The notes under the pieces were generated by a model. That model was not told where the DNA came from. It ran no database searches and saw only the letters and a list, made by a program, of their open reading frames with translations. A program made the position numbers and the translations under genes. Below, piece by piece: positions 1 to 9,200 of a DNA stretch of 64,000 bases; position 1 is the first letter of the stretch, and each line of letters opens with the position of its first letter. The stretch spans positions 1-64,000 of the forward strand of contig NZ_JAUNTW010000003.1 of assembly GCF_030538495.1 (NCBI RefSeq), in the 5' to 3' direction. Source of the DNA: Paracoccus sp. (in: a-proteobacteria) (GTDB lineage Bacteria > Pseudomonadota > Alphaproteobacteria > Rhodobacterales > Rhodobacteraceae).

Positions 1-1317
1 TGTGCGCTGCTGGCCAGGCCGGTCTGGGCCACTCCGGTCTGGGCTGGTCCGATCAGCGTGCCTGCGGGCGGGGACGCGTTGAAAACCGCCATCGCCGGGT
101 CAGCGCCCGGCGATGTCCTGATGCTGGAACCGGGGCTGCATCACGGCCCCGTCACCATCAACCACCCGCTGACCCTGCGCGGCCAGCCCGGCGCGCAGAT
201 CGACGGCGGCGGCATGGGCAGCGTGGTGTTGATCAACGCCGAAAACGTCACCATCCGCGATTTGCTGATTACCGGATCGGGCAATTCGCATCAGAATATT
301 GATTCCGGCGTGCAATTATCACGGACCGCCCATGGCGGCGTGATTGAAAACAACCGGTTTGAACAAAACCTGTATGGCGTTGATGTGCATGGCGCGAACA
401 ATACCATGGTGCGCGGCAATACCGTGATCGGCGGGCGTGGCCATCGGATGAACAGCCGTGGCAACGGCATTTACATCTGGAACGCGCCGGGAACGCAGGT
501 CATCGGCAACACGATCCACTATGGACGCGACGGGATTTTCACCAATTCATCGCGGCGCAATATCTTTGCCGATAATAGGATGCACGATCTGCGTTTCGCC
601 GTGCATTATATGTATACCAATGACAGCCAGATCAGCGGCAATATATCCGTCGGCAATCATATCGGCTTTGCGATCATGTTTTCCGACCGCCTGACCATCA
701 CCGATAATCTGTCGGTGAATGACCGCGATCACGGCCTGATGCTGAATTACGCCAACAGCGCGGATGTGGCCGGAAATCTGGTCGCGGGCGGGCCGGATAA
801 ATGCACGTTTATTTACAACGCGCATCGCAATCTGATCGCGAATAACCGGTTTGAATCCTGTGACATCGGGATTCATTTCACCGCCGGGTCAGAACGCAAC
901 GGGCTGACCGGAAACGCCTTTATCGGCAACCGCACGCAGGTGAAATATGTCGGCACCCGCGACATTGAATGGAGCCTTGAGGGGCGCGGCAATTTCTGGT
1001 CCGATCATGCGGTCTTTGATCTGAATGGCGACGGCATCGCGGACAGCCGGTTTCGCCCCAATGATCTGATGGATCACATCCTCTGGTCGCAACCGGCGGC
1101 GGCGCTGTTGACCGGATCGCCGGCGGTGCAGCTGATCCGCTGGTCTCAGGCCAATTTCCCCGCAACCCTGCCCGGCGGCGTCGTGGACAGCTTTCCGCTG
1201 ACGCGCCCGGTCACAATCGACATTCCCGACGATATTCGGCGCATGGCCACCCAGCCGCCGATTTGGGCCACACAAAGGACAGATGATGATGGCGCTGACG
1301 CTTTCGCACCTCACTAA
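1..1317 (+). CDS. nosD: NosD, periplasmic copper-maturation protein of nitrous oxide reductase (5' end outside window)
   Basis: The frame is open from base 1, so the start lies upstream; the first visible residues (CALLARPVWA, then TPVWAGP) look like the end of a Sec signal peptide, which places the mature protein in the periplasm. The remaining ~420 residues are a run of short N/G-rich repeats (for example residues reading NTI, NRF, NLV at ~22-residue spacing) typical of the right-handed parallel beta-helix (CASH/NosD) fold. NosD works with the NosFY ABC transporter to supply sulfur/copper for the CuZ centre of NosZ. It overlaps nosF by about 30 bp, so the two are translationally linked. nosR and nosZ would be expected just upstream of the window. 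Identity rests on fold plus the nosFYLX context. Confidence 0.93.
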   Translation, partial: CALLARPVWATPVWAGPISVPAGGDALKTAIAGSAPGDVLMLEPGLHHGPVTINHPLTLRGQPGAQIDGGGMGSVVLINAENVTIRDLLITGSGNSHQNIDSGVQLSRTAHGGVIENNRFEQNLYGVDVHGANNTMVRGNTVIGGRGHRMNSRGNGIYIWNAPGTQVIGNTIHYGRDGIFTNSSRRNIFADNRMHDLRFAVHYMYTNDSQISGNISVGNHIGFAIMFSDRLTITDNLSVNDRDHGLMLNYANSADVAGNLVAGGPDKCTFIYNAHRNLIANNRFESCDIGIHFTAGSERNGLTGNAFIGNRTQVKYVGTRDIEWSLEGRGNFWSDHAVFDLNGDGIADSRFRPNDLMDHILWSQPAAALLTGSPAVQLIRWSQANFPATLPGGVVDSFPLTRPVTIDIPDDIRRMATQPPIWATQRTDDDGADAFAPH

Positions 1318-2179
1318 GCGGTTTGGCGATTTCACCGCGCTGAAGGATGTGTCGCTGACCGTTGCGCCGGGGCAGCGGGTGGCGCTGCTGGGGCATAACG
1401 GTGCGGGCAAATCCACGCTGATGAAGATTGTTCTGGGCCTGATCCCCCATGATGGCGGGGATGTGTCGGTGATGGGCGCGGCACCGGGCAGCGGGGCGGC
1501 ACGCACGCAGGTGGCCTATCTGCCGGAAAACGTGGCCTTTCACCCGGCCCTGACCGGGCGCGAGATGCTGCATTATTACCTGCGCCTGCGGGGTCAGCCG
1601 CGCACGCAGGCGGGGGATTTGCTGGAACGCGTGGGCCTGGGTCACGCCATGGACCGCCGCATCGGCACCTATTCCAAGGGGATGCGCCAGCGGGTCGGGC
1701 TGGCACAGGCGCTGATCGGGCGGCCGGGGCTGTTGGTGCTGGATGAACCGACCTCGGGGTTGGATCCGGTGTCGCGGCGGTCATTTTACGCGCTGTTGGA
1801 TGATCTGGCCGCCGATGGCGCGGGCATCCTGCTGTCATCCCACGCCCTGACCGAGGTCGAGGCCCGCACCGACCGCATCACCATCCTGTCCCATGGCCGC
1901 CGCGTCGCGGAAGGCACGCTGAACGATCTGCGCAAACAGGCGGCGCTGCCCGTGACCTATCTGTTGACGCCACAGCCCGGCGCGGATGCGGCACTGGCGG
2001 CGGCGCTGCCCGATGGGCGCGCGGTGCCGGGCGGCTGGGCGCTGACCGGCGCGCAGGGGGATAAAATGGCGATGCTGGCGCGGATCACCGCGCGGTCGGA
2101 TCTGGTCGCGGATGTCGAGATTACTCCGCCCAGTCTGGAAGATATTTACAGCCATTTCGGCCAAGGGGGCGCGTCATGA
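1283..2179 (+). CDS. nosF: NosF, ABC-transporter ATPase for NosZ maturation
   Basis: 298-residue ABC ATPase. Walker A GHNGAGKST lies at about residues 37-45, the signature YSKGMRQR and Walker B LLVLDEPTSGLDP follow in the usual order, and the switch histidine is in LLSSHALTE. Together with the membrane protein NosY it forms the transporter that works with NosD in assembling the CuZ cluster of nitrous oxide reductase. Three ATGs sit in tandem (1283, 1286, 1289); an AAAGGA at 1274-1279 fits the second or third best, so the true start may be 3-6 bp downstream. The start is inside the nosD 3' end and the stop overlaps nosY. Confidence 0.94.
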   Translation: MMMALTLSHLTKRFGDFTALKDVSLTVAPGQRVALLGHNGAGKSTLMKIVLGLIPHDGGDVSVMGAAPGSGAARTQVAYLPENVAFHPALTGREMLHYYLRLRGQPRTQAGDLLERVGLGHAMDRRIGTYSKGMRQRVGLAQALIGRPGLLVLDEPTSGLDPVSRRSFYALLDDLAADGAGILLSSHALTEVEARTDRITILSHGRRVAEGTLNDLRKQAALPVTYLLTPQPGADAALAAALPDGRAVPGGWALTGAQGDKMAMLARITARSDLVADVEITPPSLEDIYSHFGQGGAS

Positions 2180-2997
2180 TGCGGATTTTTGCAACAGCGG
2201 GCGCGGAATTGCGGATCGCGCTGCGCAACCGTTGGGTGGCAATTGCGGTCGCGATGATGGCGGTGTTTGCGCTTGTGTTATCGGCGGCGGGATCGGCGCC
2301 TACGGGGGCTTTGGGCGCGGATCGGCTGTCGGTGGTGGTGGCGTCGCTGACCAGCCTTGCGGTGTATCTGGTGCCGCTGTTGGCGCTGCTGATGTCCTTC
2401 GATGCTGTGGCGGGCGAAGTCGAACGCGGCACCCTGCCCCTGCTGCTTACCTATCCCATTGCGCGGGCCGAGATTCTGGCCGGGCGGTTGCTGGCGCATC
2501 TGGCGATTTTGGCCCTGGCGGTCGGGGTGGGTTACGCCTTGGCGGCGATTGCCGCGATTGCGACCGACCGCGCGGCCATGGCGGGGCTGCCGTCGCTGTG
2601 GCGGCTGTTCTGGACATCGCTTCTGCTGGGGGCCAGCTTTCTGGGCGCGGGCTATGTGATTTCGGCGCTGTCGCGGCGTCCCTCTGGCGCGGCGGGGCTG
2701 GCCATCGGGCTGTGGCTGGTCGCCGTGGTTCTGTATGATCTGGGGCTGCTGGCCGCGCTTGTCGCATCGGGCGGAGAAGGCATATTCGCCACGGCCCTGC
2801 CCGCACTGCTGCTGAGCAATCCGGCGGATGCGTTCCGCCTGTTCAATCTGGCGGCATCCGACGTCACGGCGGCAGCGGCGGGTCTGGGCGGTGCGGCAAA
2901 CACCATCCCGCCCATGGCCGCACTGGCATCGCTGCTGATCTGGCCCGCGCTGATGCTGGGGCTGGCCACGCTGGCCTTTCGCCGGGTGACGCCATGA
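2176..2997 (+). CDS. nosY: NosY, ABC-2 type permease for NosZ maturation
   Basis: 273 residues with six hydrophobic segments (roughly residues 15-36, 53-75, 105-130, 140-160, 172-196 and 245-268) and an ABC-2 permease layout, including the FDAVAGEVERGTLP motif that is typical of NosY-like proteins. It is the membrane partner of NosF. Start ATG at 2176 overlaps the nosF stop by 4 bp, and its own stop overlaps the nosL start by 4 bp, so nosDFYL are tightly coupled. Confidence 0.93.
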   Translation: MMRIFATAGAELRIALRNRWVAIAVAMMAVFALVLSAAGSAPTGALGADRLSVVVASLTSLAVYLVPLLALLMSFDAVAGEVERGTLPLLLTYPIARAEILAGRLLAHLAILALAVGVGYALAAIAAIATDRAAMAGLPSLWRLFWTSLLLGASFLGAGYVISALSRRPSGAAGLAIGLWLVAVVLYDLGLLAALVASGGEGIFATALPALLLSNPADAFRLFNLAASDVTAAAAGLGGAANTIPPMAALASLLIWPALMLGLATLAFRRVTP

Positions 2998-3560
2998 AGC
3001 ACCTGATCCTGTTCACCATTCTGGCGCTGTCGGCCTGTCGCACCGAAACCGTGGCGACCCCCGACCCGGTGCCGATGACCGCCGGTTCGATCGGGCATTT
3101 CTGCCAGATGAACCTGTTGGAACATCCCGGCCCCAAGGCGCAAATCCATCTGAACGGCGTGATCGGCCCGCTGTTTTTCAGCCAGGTGCGCGACGCAATC
3201 GCCTATCAGCGGATGCCGGAACGCGATTACGATATTCTGGCGATCTATGTCAGCGATATGGACGGCGCGGATTGGGAAAACCCCGGCGCGGATAACTGGA
3301 TCGACGCGACGGGGGCGGTGTTCGTCACCGGATCGGCGCAACAGGGCGGCATGGGCGCGGCCGAGCTGATCCCCTTTGGCACCGAATCCGCGGCGCGTTC
3401 GTTCATCGCCGCGCATGGCGGCGACATGCGGCGTCTGGACGACATCCCCACAGCCGACATTCTGGCCCCCGAACCGATCACCGACGACACCAGCCCACAG
3501 GACGACAACGCAGGCTATGCCGACCGCCTGCGTCAACTGAACCAACAGGGGGGCAACTGA
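2994..3560 (+). CDS. nosL: NosL, copper-chaperone lipoprotein
   Basis: 188 residues with a lipoprotein signal: LALSAC, with the lipidated cysteine at about residue 15. NosL binds Cu(I) and delivers it to NosZ; the conserved FCQM motif near residue 37 carries the Cys-x-Met ligands. The C-terminal ~30 residues (TSPQDDNAGYADRLRQ) look like a flexible tail. The gene overlaps nosY and its stop codon overlaps the start of nosX by one base. Confidence 0.92.
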   Translation: MKHLILFTILALSACRTETVATPDPVPMTAGSIGHFCQMNLLEHPGPKAQIHLNGVIGPLFFSQVRDAIAYQRMPERDYDILAIYVSDMDGADWENPGADNWIDATGAVFVTGSAQQGGMGAAELIPFGTESAARSFIAAHGGDMRRLDDIPTADILAPEPITDDTSPQDDNAGYADRLRQLNQQGGN

Positions 3561-4441
3561 TGCAGCGCCGCCGTTTTCTGACCATCACCGCCTGCGCCGC
3601 ACTGGCCGGGCTGCCCGCGCGCGCCGACACCATGCCGGGCGACGTTGTGCAATGGCGCGGCGTTGCCTTGGGCGCGCGCACCACGATCACGCTGGGCCGC
3701 GACGATCCCGCCCTGATGCGCGCCGTCCGGGCCGAAATCGACCGGCTGGAACGTATCTTTACCCTCTATCACCCCGATTCGGCGCTGATGCGGCTGAACC
3801 GGGGCGAACTGGACGCCGCCCCGCCAGAGTTGGTCGAATGTCTGATGCTGGCCGGGCGCGTGCATGACGCAACGGCTGGGCTGTTCGATCCGACCGTGCA
3901 ACCGCTGTGGCAGGCCATAGCGCAGGGCGGTGATCCGGCGACCGCGCCCGTGGGCTGGGACGGCGTGACCATCACGACCTCGCGCATCACGCTGCGCCCC
4001 GGCATGGCGCTGACGCTGAACGGCATCGCGCAGGGATTTATCGCGGACCGCGTGGCCGCGCTGATCCGCGCGGCGGGGCTGAATAACGTGCTGATCGACA
4101 CCGGCGAAATGGTCGCCCTTGGCCCGGCCCCGAACGGCCAGCCTTGGCCCATCCGCTGGCCATCGGGCGGCGGCACCGGGCTGGCGGGCGCGGCACTGGC
4201 CAGCTCATCCCCCTCGGGCATGATGCTGCCCACGGCACACGGCCCGGTCAGCCACATCCTGAACCCCCTGACCCGCACCCCCAGCCCGCACAAATGGGCG
4301 CAGATTTCCGTCACCGCGCCGTCGGCTGCGGTGGCCGATGCACTGTCAACGGCGTTCTGTCTGATGCCCGACCGGCGACAGATGGACGCAGCCTGTGACC
4401 CTTTCCGCGACACTCGGGTTATACTGACCCGAATCGCATAA
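3560..4441 (+). CDS. nosX: NosX, ApbE-type FAD:protein FMN transferase
   Basis: 293 residues of the ApbE family. The N-terminus RRRFLTI followed by a hydrophobic stretch and an ARAD cleavage-like site resembles a Tat signal, as known for NosX. ApbE landmarks are visible: LNGIAQGFIADRVA, LIDTGEM and a C-terminal VADALSTAFCLM segment. In denitrifiers NosX flavinylates NosR, the electron donor to N2O reductase. It is the last gene of the nosDFYLX run, with a 39-bp gap before the next gene. Confidence 0.9.
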   Translation: MQRRRFLTITACAALAGLPARADTMPGDVVQWRGVALGARTTITLGRDDPALMRAVRAEIDRLERIFTLYHPDSALMRLNRGELDAAPPELVECLMLAGRVHDATAGLFDPTVQPLWQAIAQGGDPATAPVGWDGVTITTSRITLRPGMALTLNGIAQGFIADRVAALIRAAGLNNVLIDTGEMVALGPAPNGQPWPIRWPSGGGTGLAGAALASSSPSGMMLPTAHGPVSHILNPLTRTPSPHKWAQISVTAPSAAVADALSTAFCLMPDRRQMDAACDPFRDTRVILTRIA

Positions 4442-4480
4442 CCGGCCCCCAACCGGCGGCCACAACGCAAGAGGAAGACC

Positions 4481-4966
4481 ATGAAAAGCACGCTGATCGT
4501 GACGCTGACCATGCTGTCAATGGCCGCGCCCGCATTTGCGCAGGGCGACGCCGAGGCAGGCGCGCGTGAATACAACAAATGCCGGTCCTGCCACATGATT
4601 CAGGACACTGACGGCAATATGATCGTTCAGGGCGGCAAGACCGGCCCGAACCTGTTCAACATCGTCGGCAGCAAATTCGCCGCCGAAGAGGGCTTCAAAT
4701 ACGGCAATGGCCTGCCCGCCGTGGCCGAGACCCATCCCGACGCCGTCTGGGATGTCGCGTCGCTGTCGGAATATCTGGTGAACCCGACCGATTATGTGCG
4801 CGCCCATTCGGGCAACGCCACGGCGCGGTCGCTGATGACCTTCCGTATGCCCAAAGGCGCAGCGCAGGACAATCTGATCGCCTATCTGGTGTCGGTGTCG
4901 CCGGACGCACCGGAACAGCCGACCGACAGCGACGGCGCACCGCTGGCGCCGCCCGCTGCGGAATAA
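4481..4966 (+). CDS. Periplasmic class I c-type cytochrome
   Basis: 161 residues; signal peptide with AFA-Q cleavage at about residue 20, heme-binding CRSCH at residues 34-38 and a probable axial methionine in TFRMPK near residue 130. The size, the GPNLFNIVG segment and the C-terminal Pro-rich tail resemble the cytochrome c2/c550-like family of Rhodobacterales. Lying 39 bp downstream of nosX with a good AGAGGAAGACC ribosome site, it may feed electrons to N2O reductase; that role is inferred from position only. Confidence 0.85.
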   Translation: MKSTLIVTLTMLSMAAPAFAQGDAEAGAREYNKCRSCHMIQDTDGNMIVQGGKTGPNLFNIVGSKFAAEEGFKYGNGLPAVAETHPDAVWDVASLSEYLVNPTDYVRAHSGNATARSLMTFRMPKGAAQDNLIAYLVSVSPDAPEQPTDSDGAPLAPPAAE

Positions 4967-4975
4967 CCCACCGAC

Positions 4976-5000
4976 GCGGCCCGCCCCACAGGTGGGCCGC
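4976..5000 (+). terminator. Hairpin after the nos/cytochrome operon
   Basis: GCGGCCC (4976-4982) pairs with GGGCCGC (4994-5000), just after the cytochrome stop. There is no U-tract, so a simple intrinsic terminator is not certain. Confidence 0.4.
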
Positions 5001-5022
5001 CGTCCACAGCACAGCGCCATCC

Positions 5023-5070
5023 TTTCATCTTGGCCCAAATATCCCCGCCGGAGGCACCCGCCCCCGCAAC
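5023..5070 (+). repeat. Post-stop dispersed repeat, copy 1 (divergent)
   Basis: Contains TTGGCCCAAATATCCCC followed by a GC-rich tract, matching the shared core (TCTTCTGTGC..AAATATCC..GGGGGTC) of three other copies at 26514-26570, 31453-31517 (minus) and 59042-59097. Lies 57 bp after the cytochrome gene, in the same orientation. The 3' hairpin arm is less well preserved here. Confidence 0.45.
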
Positions 5071-5249
5071 CCGCGCCAGCGTCAGCCGTTCCCCCCCCGG
5101 TCACCATAAGCCCGTGTCAGGATTAAAGTTTGATGAGAAATTATATACCCTGACATTGACTTAAAATAAGCGCCGCCACTTAAAATCGCTTTTTGATATA
5201 ATTTTCGCCATCGGGAAAGGTTGCCAGCAGCGGACCTGTTTCCATCACC

Positions 5250-5831
5250 TTATTCCTTTATCCCGAATATGGCGGCGCTTATGACATCAGCCGGAACGTA
5301 GTCGCGGTAAGCATGAATAACGGCGAATGGAACCTGATTGTCGTAAAAATATCGTGTGCGGACTGAGGGCACATATCGAGATACGCCCGGAATCGTTGGC
5401 ATGTCTATTGTGTCGCGATGCTGGATCGGATTTCGAAGGTGATCAATAACGACGTCCTCCTGAATATCAGAGGCATCGCTTACCTTATGGATGCAGTGGC
5501 GCATATTATTGCTGACGCCTGAGCCGGAGCCAATAAAAACCACGGCATAATTGGACGGTACGCCTTTAGTGAGTTTCTCGCCATCTATAGTTTTGCCAGA
5601 CTTGCCGCAGGAAATTTCATCTCGGTATTTTTTAATACGCTCAACCGAAAATTCAGAGGAATCCGAGCAAATTACCAGTGTCATGTCTTCACCCCCCGAA
5701 AGTTGATAGAACGACCCCCGAGAGAAAGCATTTTCAGGTTTTGGCTGGCATACATCCGCAAATGCAGTGCCTACCTGCATCCACGAAAGGCCACCCAATG
5801 CAATCGCGGATAAAACTGAGATCAAATTCAA
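5250..5831 (-). CDS. Unrecognised exported protein in an AT-rich island
   Basis: 193 residues, TTG start at 5831 preceded by a strong GGAGGGG site. A signal peptide (hydrophobic residues 4-24, AFA-D cleavage) is clear, and four cysteines in the mature part suggest two disulfides in the periplasm. I recognise no family. The gene and its flanks (about 5100-5930) are visibly richer in A+T than all neighbours and use rare codons such as ATA, so the island was probably acquired by transfer into the gap between the nos operon and ubiB. A 13-bp copy of its 3' end occurs inverted about 100 bp downstream. Confidence 0.7.
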   Translation of the reverse strand: MNLISVLSAIALGGLSWMQVGTAFADVCQPKPENAFSRGSFYQLSGGEDMTLVICSDSSEFSVERIKKYRDEISCGKSGKTIDGEKLTKGVPSNYAVVFIGSGSGVSNNMRHCIHKVSDASDIQEDVVIDHLRNPIQHRDTIDMPTIPGVSRYVPSVRTRYFYDNQVPFAVIHAYRDYVPADVISAAIFGIKE

Positions 5832-5927
5832 TTTTCCCCTCCATTTCCAGGAAAAATTAACTGAAAATTGACAAAGTAAGCCACTCTTATCGTTGCTGTC
5901 ATCCTTTATTATACGTGCCTCAACCGG

Positions 5928-7460
5928 CTACATTAACATCACCGCAATCAACGCCCCCGCCAGACCGGACGCCATGGCGACCAGCCACAGCGGTGCGCGG
6001 CGGGGGATGACGACGACGGGCCGGGTTTCTTCGGGATGGGCGCGTTCCCACAGCATTTGTTCCACCATCCGCGGCAGCAATGGGCCATAGCGGCCCAGCG
6101 TCTGCACGACATTGGTGGCGTCGCGGACCATGGCGCGGGGGCCGATGCTGTCTTTGATGTAATCCGACACTACGGGTTTCGCCGCGTCCCAGATGTTCAG
6201 TTGCGGGTCGATGGACCGGGCCACGCCTTCGACCACCACCATGGTGCGTTGCAACAAAATCAGTTCGGTGCGGGTCTGCATCCCGAATCGCTCCGTCACC
6301 TCGAACAGATAGGACAGCAGATTGGCCATGGAAATGCGGCTGGCATCGGCGCCGAAAATCGGTTCCCCCACGGCACGCAGCGCGCGGGCAAAGGCCGCCT
6401 GATCGCGGTCACGGGGGACATAGCCCGCCTCGAAATGGACGCGGGCCACGCGGTTGTAATCGCGCTGAATAAAGCCCATCAGAATCTCGGCATAGACGCG
6501 GCGGGTGTATTCGTCGATTTCACCCATGATCCCGAAATCATAGGCGATAATGTCGCCATTCGCCGCCACCTTCAGATTGCCGTGATGCATATCGGCGTGG
6601 AAAAACCCGTCGCGCAGCGCGTGCGACAGAAACAGTTGCAGCACGCGCCGGGCGATTTTGGCGGTGTCGTGACCGGCGGCGATCAGCGCGTCACGGTCGC
6701 CCATGGGCAACCCCTCGGCCCATTCAGCGGTCAGCACGCTGCGCGCGGAATGGCCCCAATCGGGGCGCGGCACCTGAAAATCGGCGTCTTTGGCGGTGTT
6801 TTCGGCAAACAGCGACGCCGCCGCCGCTTCCAGCCGCAAATCCAGTTCCCCCATCACCACCGATTCGAAATGGCTGACCACATCGCGCGGACGCAGCCGC
6901 CGCGTGCCGGGGGACAGCCATTCGATCATCCGCGCGCCGAAATGAAACGCGTCGATGTCGCGGCGGAATGCGGGGCCGATGCCGGGGCGCACGACCTTGA
7001 CCGCAACCTGCGCGCCCGAGGACCGCAGCCGCGCGCGATGCACCTGCGCAATGGACGCCGCCGCCACGGGTTCGGAAAATTCGGAAAACAGCACCTCGAC
7101 CGGTTCGCGCAGTTCGGACGCAATGACCTGACGCGCAATGTCGGTCGGAAAGGGCGGCAGGCGGTCCTGCAACATCCGCAACTGCCCCGCCAGTTCCGGC
7201 CCGACGACATCGGCCCGCGTGGACAGGATTTGCCCGAATTTGATATAGGCCGGACCCAAAGCCGTAATCGCCCGCGTGATCGGCGGCAGGTTCGGATCGC
7301 CTTTATATCCCAGCCAGCGAAACGGCCAGCCCAGCACGCGCGCGGCCACGCGCAGGCGCACGGGGGCATCGACGGCGTTCAGAACCGCCTCCATCGCGCC
7401 GGTGCGTTCGAATGTGGCGCCCGTGCGGATCAGCCGCAGGATGTTATGAGGTCCGCGCAT
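5928..7460 (-). CDS. ubiB: UbiB, ubiquinone-biosynthesis ATPase/kinase-like protein
   Basis: 510 residues of the ABC1/ADCK/UbiB atypical kinase family. The diagnostic KxGQ motif is present as YIKFGQILSTRADVV in the N-terminal third; nucleotide-site residues VAVKVVRPG and DFGIMGEID are seen, as is the catalytic-loop-like HADMHHGN. Two C-terminal hydrophobic stretches (LWLVAMASGLAGALIAVML) anchor it in the membrane. UbiB is needed for coenzyme Q synthesis. It follows ubiE on the same strand with a 3-bp gap, so they form an operon. Confidence 0.95.
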   Translation of the reverse strand: MRGPHNILRLIRTGATFERTGAMEAVLNAVDAPVRLRVAARVLGWPFRWLGYKGDPNLPPITRAITALGPAYIKFGQILSTRADVVGPELAGQLRMLQDRLPPFPTDIARQVIASELREPVEVLFSEFSEPVAAASIAQVHRARLRSSGAQVAVKVVRPGIGPAFRRDIDAFHFGARMIEWLSPGTRRLRPRDVVSHFESVVMGELDLRLEAAAASLFAENTAKDADFQVPRPDWGHSARSVLTAEWAEGLPMGDRDALIAAGHDTAKIARRVLQLFLSHALRDGFFHADMHHGNLKVAANGDIIAYDFGIMGEIDEYTRRVYAEILMGFIQRDYNRVARVHFEAGYVPRDRDQAAFARALRAVGEPIFGADASRISMANLLSYLFEVTERFGMQTRTELILLQRTMVVVEGVARSIDPQLNIWDAAKPVVSDYIKDSIGPRAMVRDATNVVQTLGRYGPLLPRMVEQMLWERAHPEETRPVVVIPRRAPLWLVAMASGLAGALIAVMLM

Positions 7461-7463
7461 CGT

Positions 7464-8210
7464 TTACAGTTTCCAACCCGAATGCAGCGCGGCAATGCCC
7501 ATCGACAGATTGCGCCAATCCACCCGTTCAAACCCCGCCGCGCGGATCATATCGGCAAAGGTATCCTGATCGGGGAATTTGCGGATGGATTCGACCAGAT
7601 ATTGATAACTGTCGCGATCCCCCGTCACCGCCTGCCCCATGGCCGGAATGACGTTGAAACTGTAACGGTCATAAGCCCATTGCATCGCCGGAACCGGGAT
7701 CTGGTTAAACTCCAGCACCATCAGACGACCGCCGGGGCGCAGAACGCGAAACGCCTCGGACAGCGCGTCGGGGATGCGGGTGACGTTGCGGATGCCAAAG
7801 CTGATCGTATAGCGGTCAAAGCTGTTATCGGCAAAAGGCAGCGCCATAGCGTCGCCCGTGACCCAGGCCAGCCGGTCGGCCTTATCGACGGCATCGGCGC
7901 GTTTGCGCCCCTCGACCAGCATGGATTCGGTCATGTCGCAGACGGTGACGCGCGCGCCCGGTGCGCGGTCCAGAAACCGGAACGCAATATCGCCGGTGCC
8001 GCCTGCCACATCCAGCAAATGCTGACCCGCGCGCGGTGCCAGCCAGTCCATCATCGCGTTTTTCCAGACGCGGTGAATGCCCGCGCTCATCAGGTCGTTC
8101 ATCAGGTCGTAACGCGATGCGACGCTGGAAAATACGCCGTGAACCATGCTGGCCTTGGCGTCCTCGTCCACGGTTTGAAAACCGAAATGGGTGGTTCTTT
8201 TGTCGTTCAT
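7464..8210 (-). CDS. ubiE: UbiE, demethylubiquinol/demethylmenaquinol methyltransferase
   Basis: 248 residues, class I SAM methyltransferase. Motif [13 protein letters not shown], the MTESML and FGIRNVT motifs and the Ubie signature ([17 protein letters not shown]) identify it. It performs the C-methylation step of ubiquinone synthesis. The start is taken at the ATG at 8210 ([12 protein letters not shown]), which matches family N-termini; a longer frame upstream would run back through the divergent mutM gene. First gene of the ubiEB operon, divergent from mutM with 76 bp between. Confidence 0.95.
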   Translation of the reverse strand: MNDKRTTHFGFQTVDEDAKASMVHGVFSSVASRYDLMNDLMSAGIHRVWKNAMMDWLAPRAGQHLLDVAGGTGDIAFRFLDRAPGARVTVCDMTESMLVEGRKRADAVDKADRLAWVTGDAMALPFADNSFDRYTISFGIRNVTRIPDALSEAFRVLRPGGRLMVLEFNQIPVPAMQWAYDRYSFNVIPAMGQAVTGDRDSYQYLVESIRKFPDQDTFADMIRAAGFERVDWRNLSMGIAALHSGWKL

Positions 8211-8286
8211 CACGCTTGCCGTTTCTGTCTCTGCCCGCCAGATAGAACGGGATTGCCCCGCGCACAATGCGACGAAAGGGAACGAA

Positions 8287-9132
8287 TTGCCAGAACTGCC
8301 CGAAGTCGAAACCGTCCGCCGAGGACTGGACCCCCATATGACCGGCCACCGGATTGCCCGCGCGCAGGTGAACCGCCCCGATCTGCGCTGGCCCCTGCCG
8401 CCGGATCTGGTGCAGGTGATGACGGGCGCGACGATCACCGCATTGCGGCGGCGGTCGAAATATCTGCTGGCGGATCTGGACCGGGGCGGCACGGTGCTGT
8501 GGCATTTGGGCATGTCGGGGCGGATGCTGCTGTCGGGCGGGGTGTTGGGCGGTTTTCAACGCGATCCCGGTATTCACGTGCGCCACGATCATGTGGTGCT
8601 GGTGATGGAATCGGGCGTCACGATCACCTTCAACGACGCCCGCCGGTTCGGCATGGTTGACCTGATCCGCGACGGAGCGGGGCATCCGCTGCTGGATCAG
8701 CTGGGACCAGAGCCGTTCGATGCCGATTTCACCCCCGATTATCTGGCGCGCTGTTTTGCGGGCAAACGCGCGCCGGTGAAACAGGCGCTGCTGGATCAAC
8801 GCATCGTGGCGGGCTTGGGCAATATCTATGTCAGCGAATCGCTGTTTCGGGCGGGGATTGATCCGCGCCGCGCGGCGGGTCAGATCCGCGCCGCCGATCT
8901 GGGCGCGCTGCATGGCCATATCCGCGACGTGTTAACCGATGCGATTGCGGCGGGCGGGTCGTCGCTGCGCGATCACCGGCAGACGAATGGCGAATTGGGC
9001 TATTTCCAGCACAGTTTCCGCGTCTATGGCCGCGAAGGCGCGCCCTGTCTGCGCGACGGCTGCACCGGGACGGTGGCGCGGATCGTGCAATCGGCGCGGT
9101 CCAGCTTTTACTGTCCGGTCTGTCAGTCCTAA
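8287..9132 (+). CDS. mutM: Fpg/MutM formamidopyrimidine-DNA glycosylase
   Basis: 281 residues starting at TTG 8287 ([13 protein letters not shown]): the proline after the initiator is the catalytic nucleophile, so this start is fixed by chemistry, and an AAGGGA site precedes it. The C-terminal zinc finger is intact (C-x4-C-x16-C-x2-C, ending CPVCQS). The enzyme removes 8-oxoguanine and FapyG and nicks the abasic site. Divergent from ubiE, 68 bp upstream of the enoyl-CoA hydratase gene. Confidence 0.96.
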   Translation: MPELPEVETVRRGLDPHMTGHRIARAQVNRPDLRWPLPPDLVQVMTGATITALRRRSKYLLADLDRGGTVLWHLGMSGRMLLSGGVLGGFQRDPGIHVRHDHVVLVMESGVTITFNDARRFGMVDLIRDGAGHPLLDQLGPEPFDADFTPDYLARCFAGKRAPVKQALLDQRIVAGLGNIYVSESLFRAGIDPRRAAGQIRAADLGALHGHIRDVLTDAIAAGGSSLRDHRQTNGELGYFQHSFRVYGREGAPCLRDGCTGTVARIVQSARSSFYCPVCQS

Positions 9133-9200
9133 GGCTTGGCTTTGCCGCCCCCCGCCTGTTAGGAACGTGGCAATGTCACGAAACCCAAAGGGGGGAAGCC

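Noticed and set aside
6036..8660. 874-residue open frame on the + strand
   Set aside because: It is antisense to ubiB and ubiE, His/Arg/Gln-rich with no domain, and arises from the high-GC third positions of the real genes.
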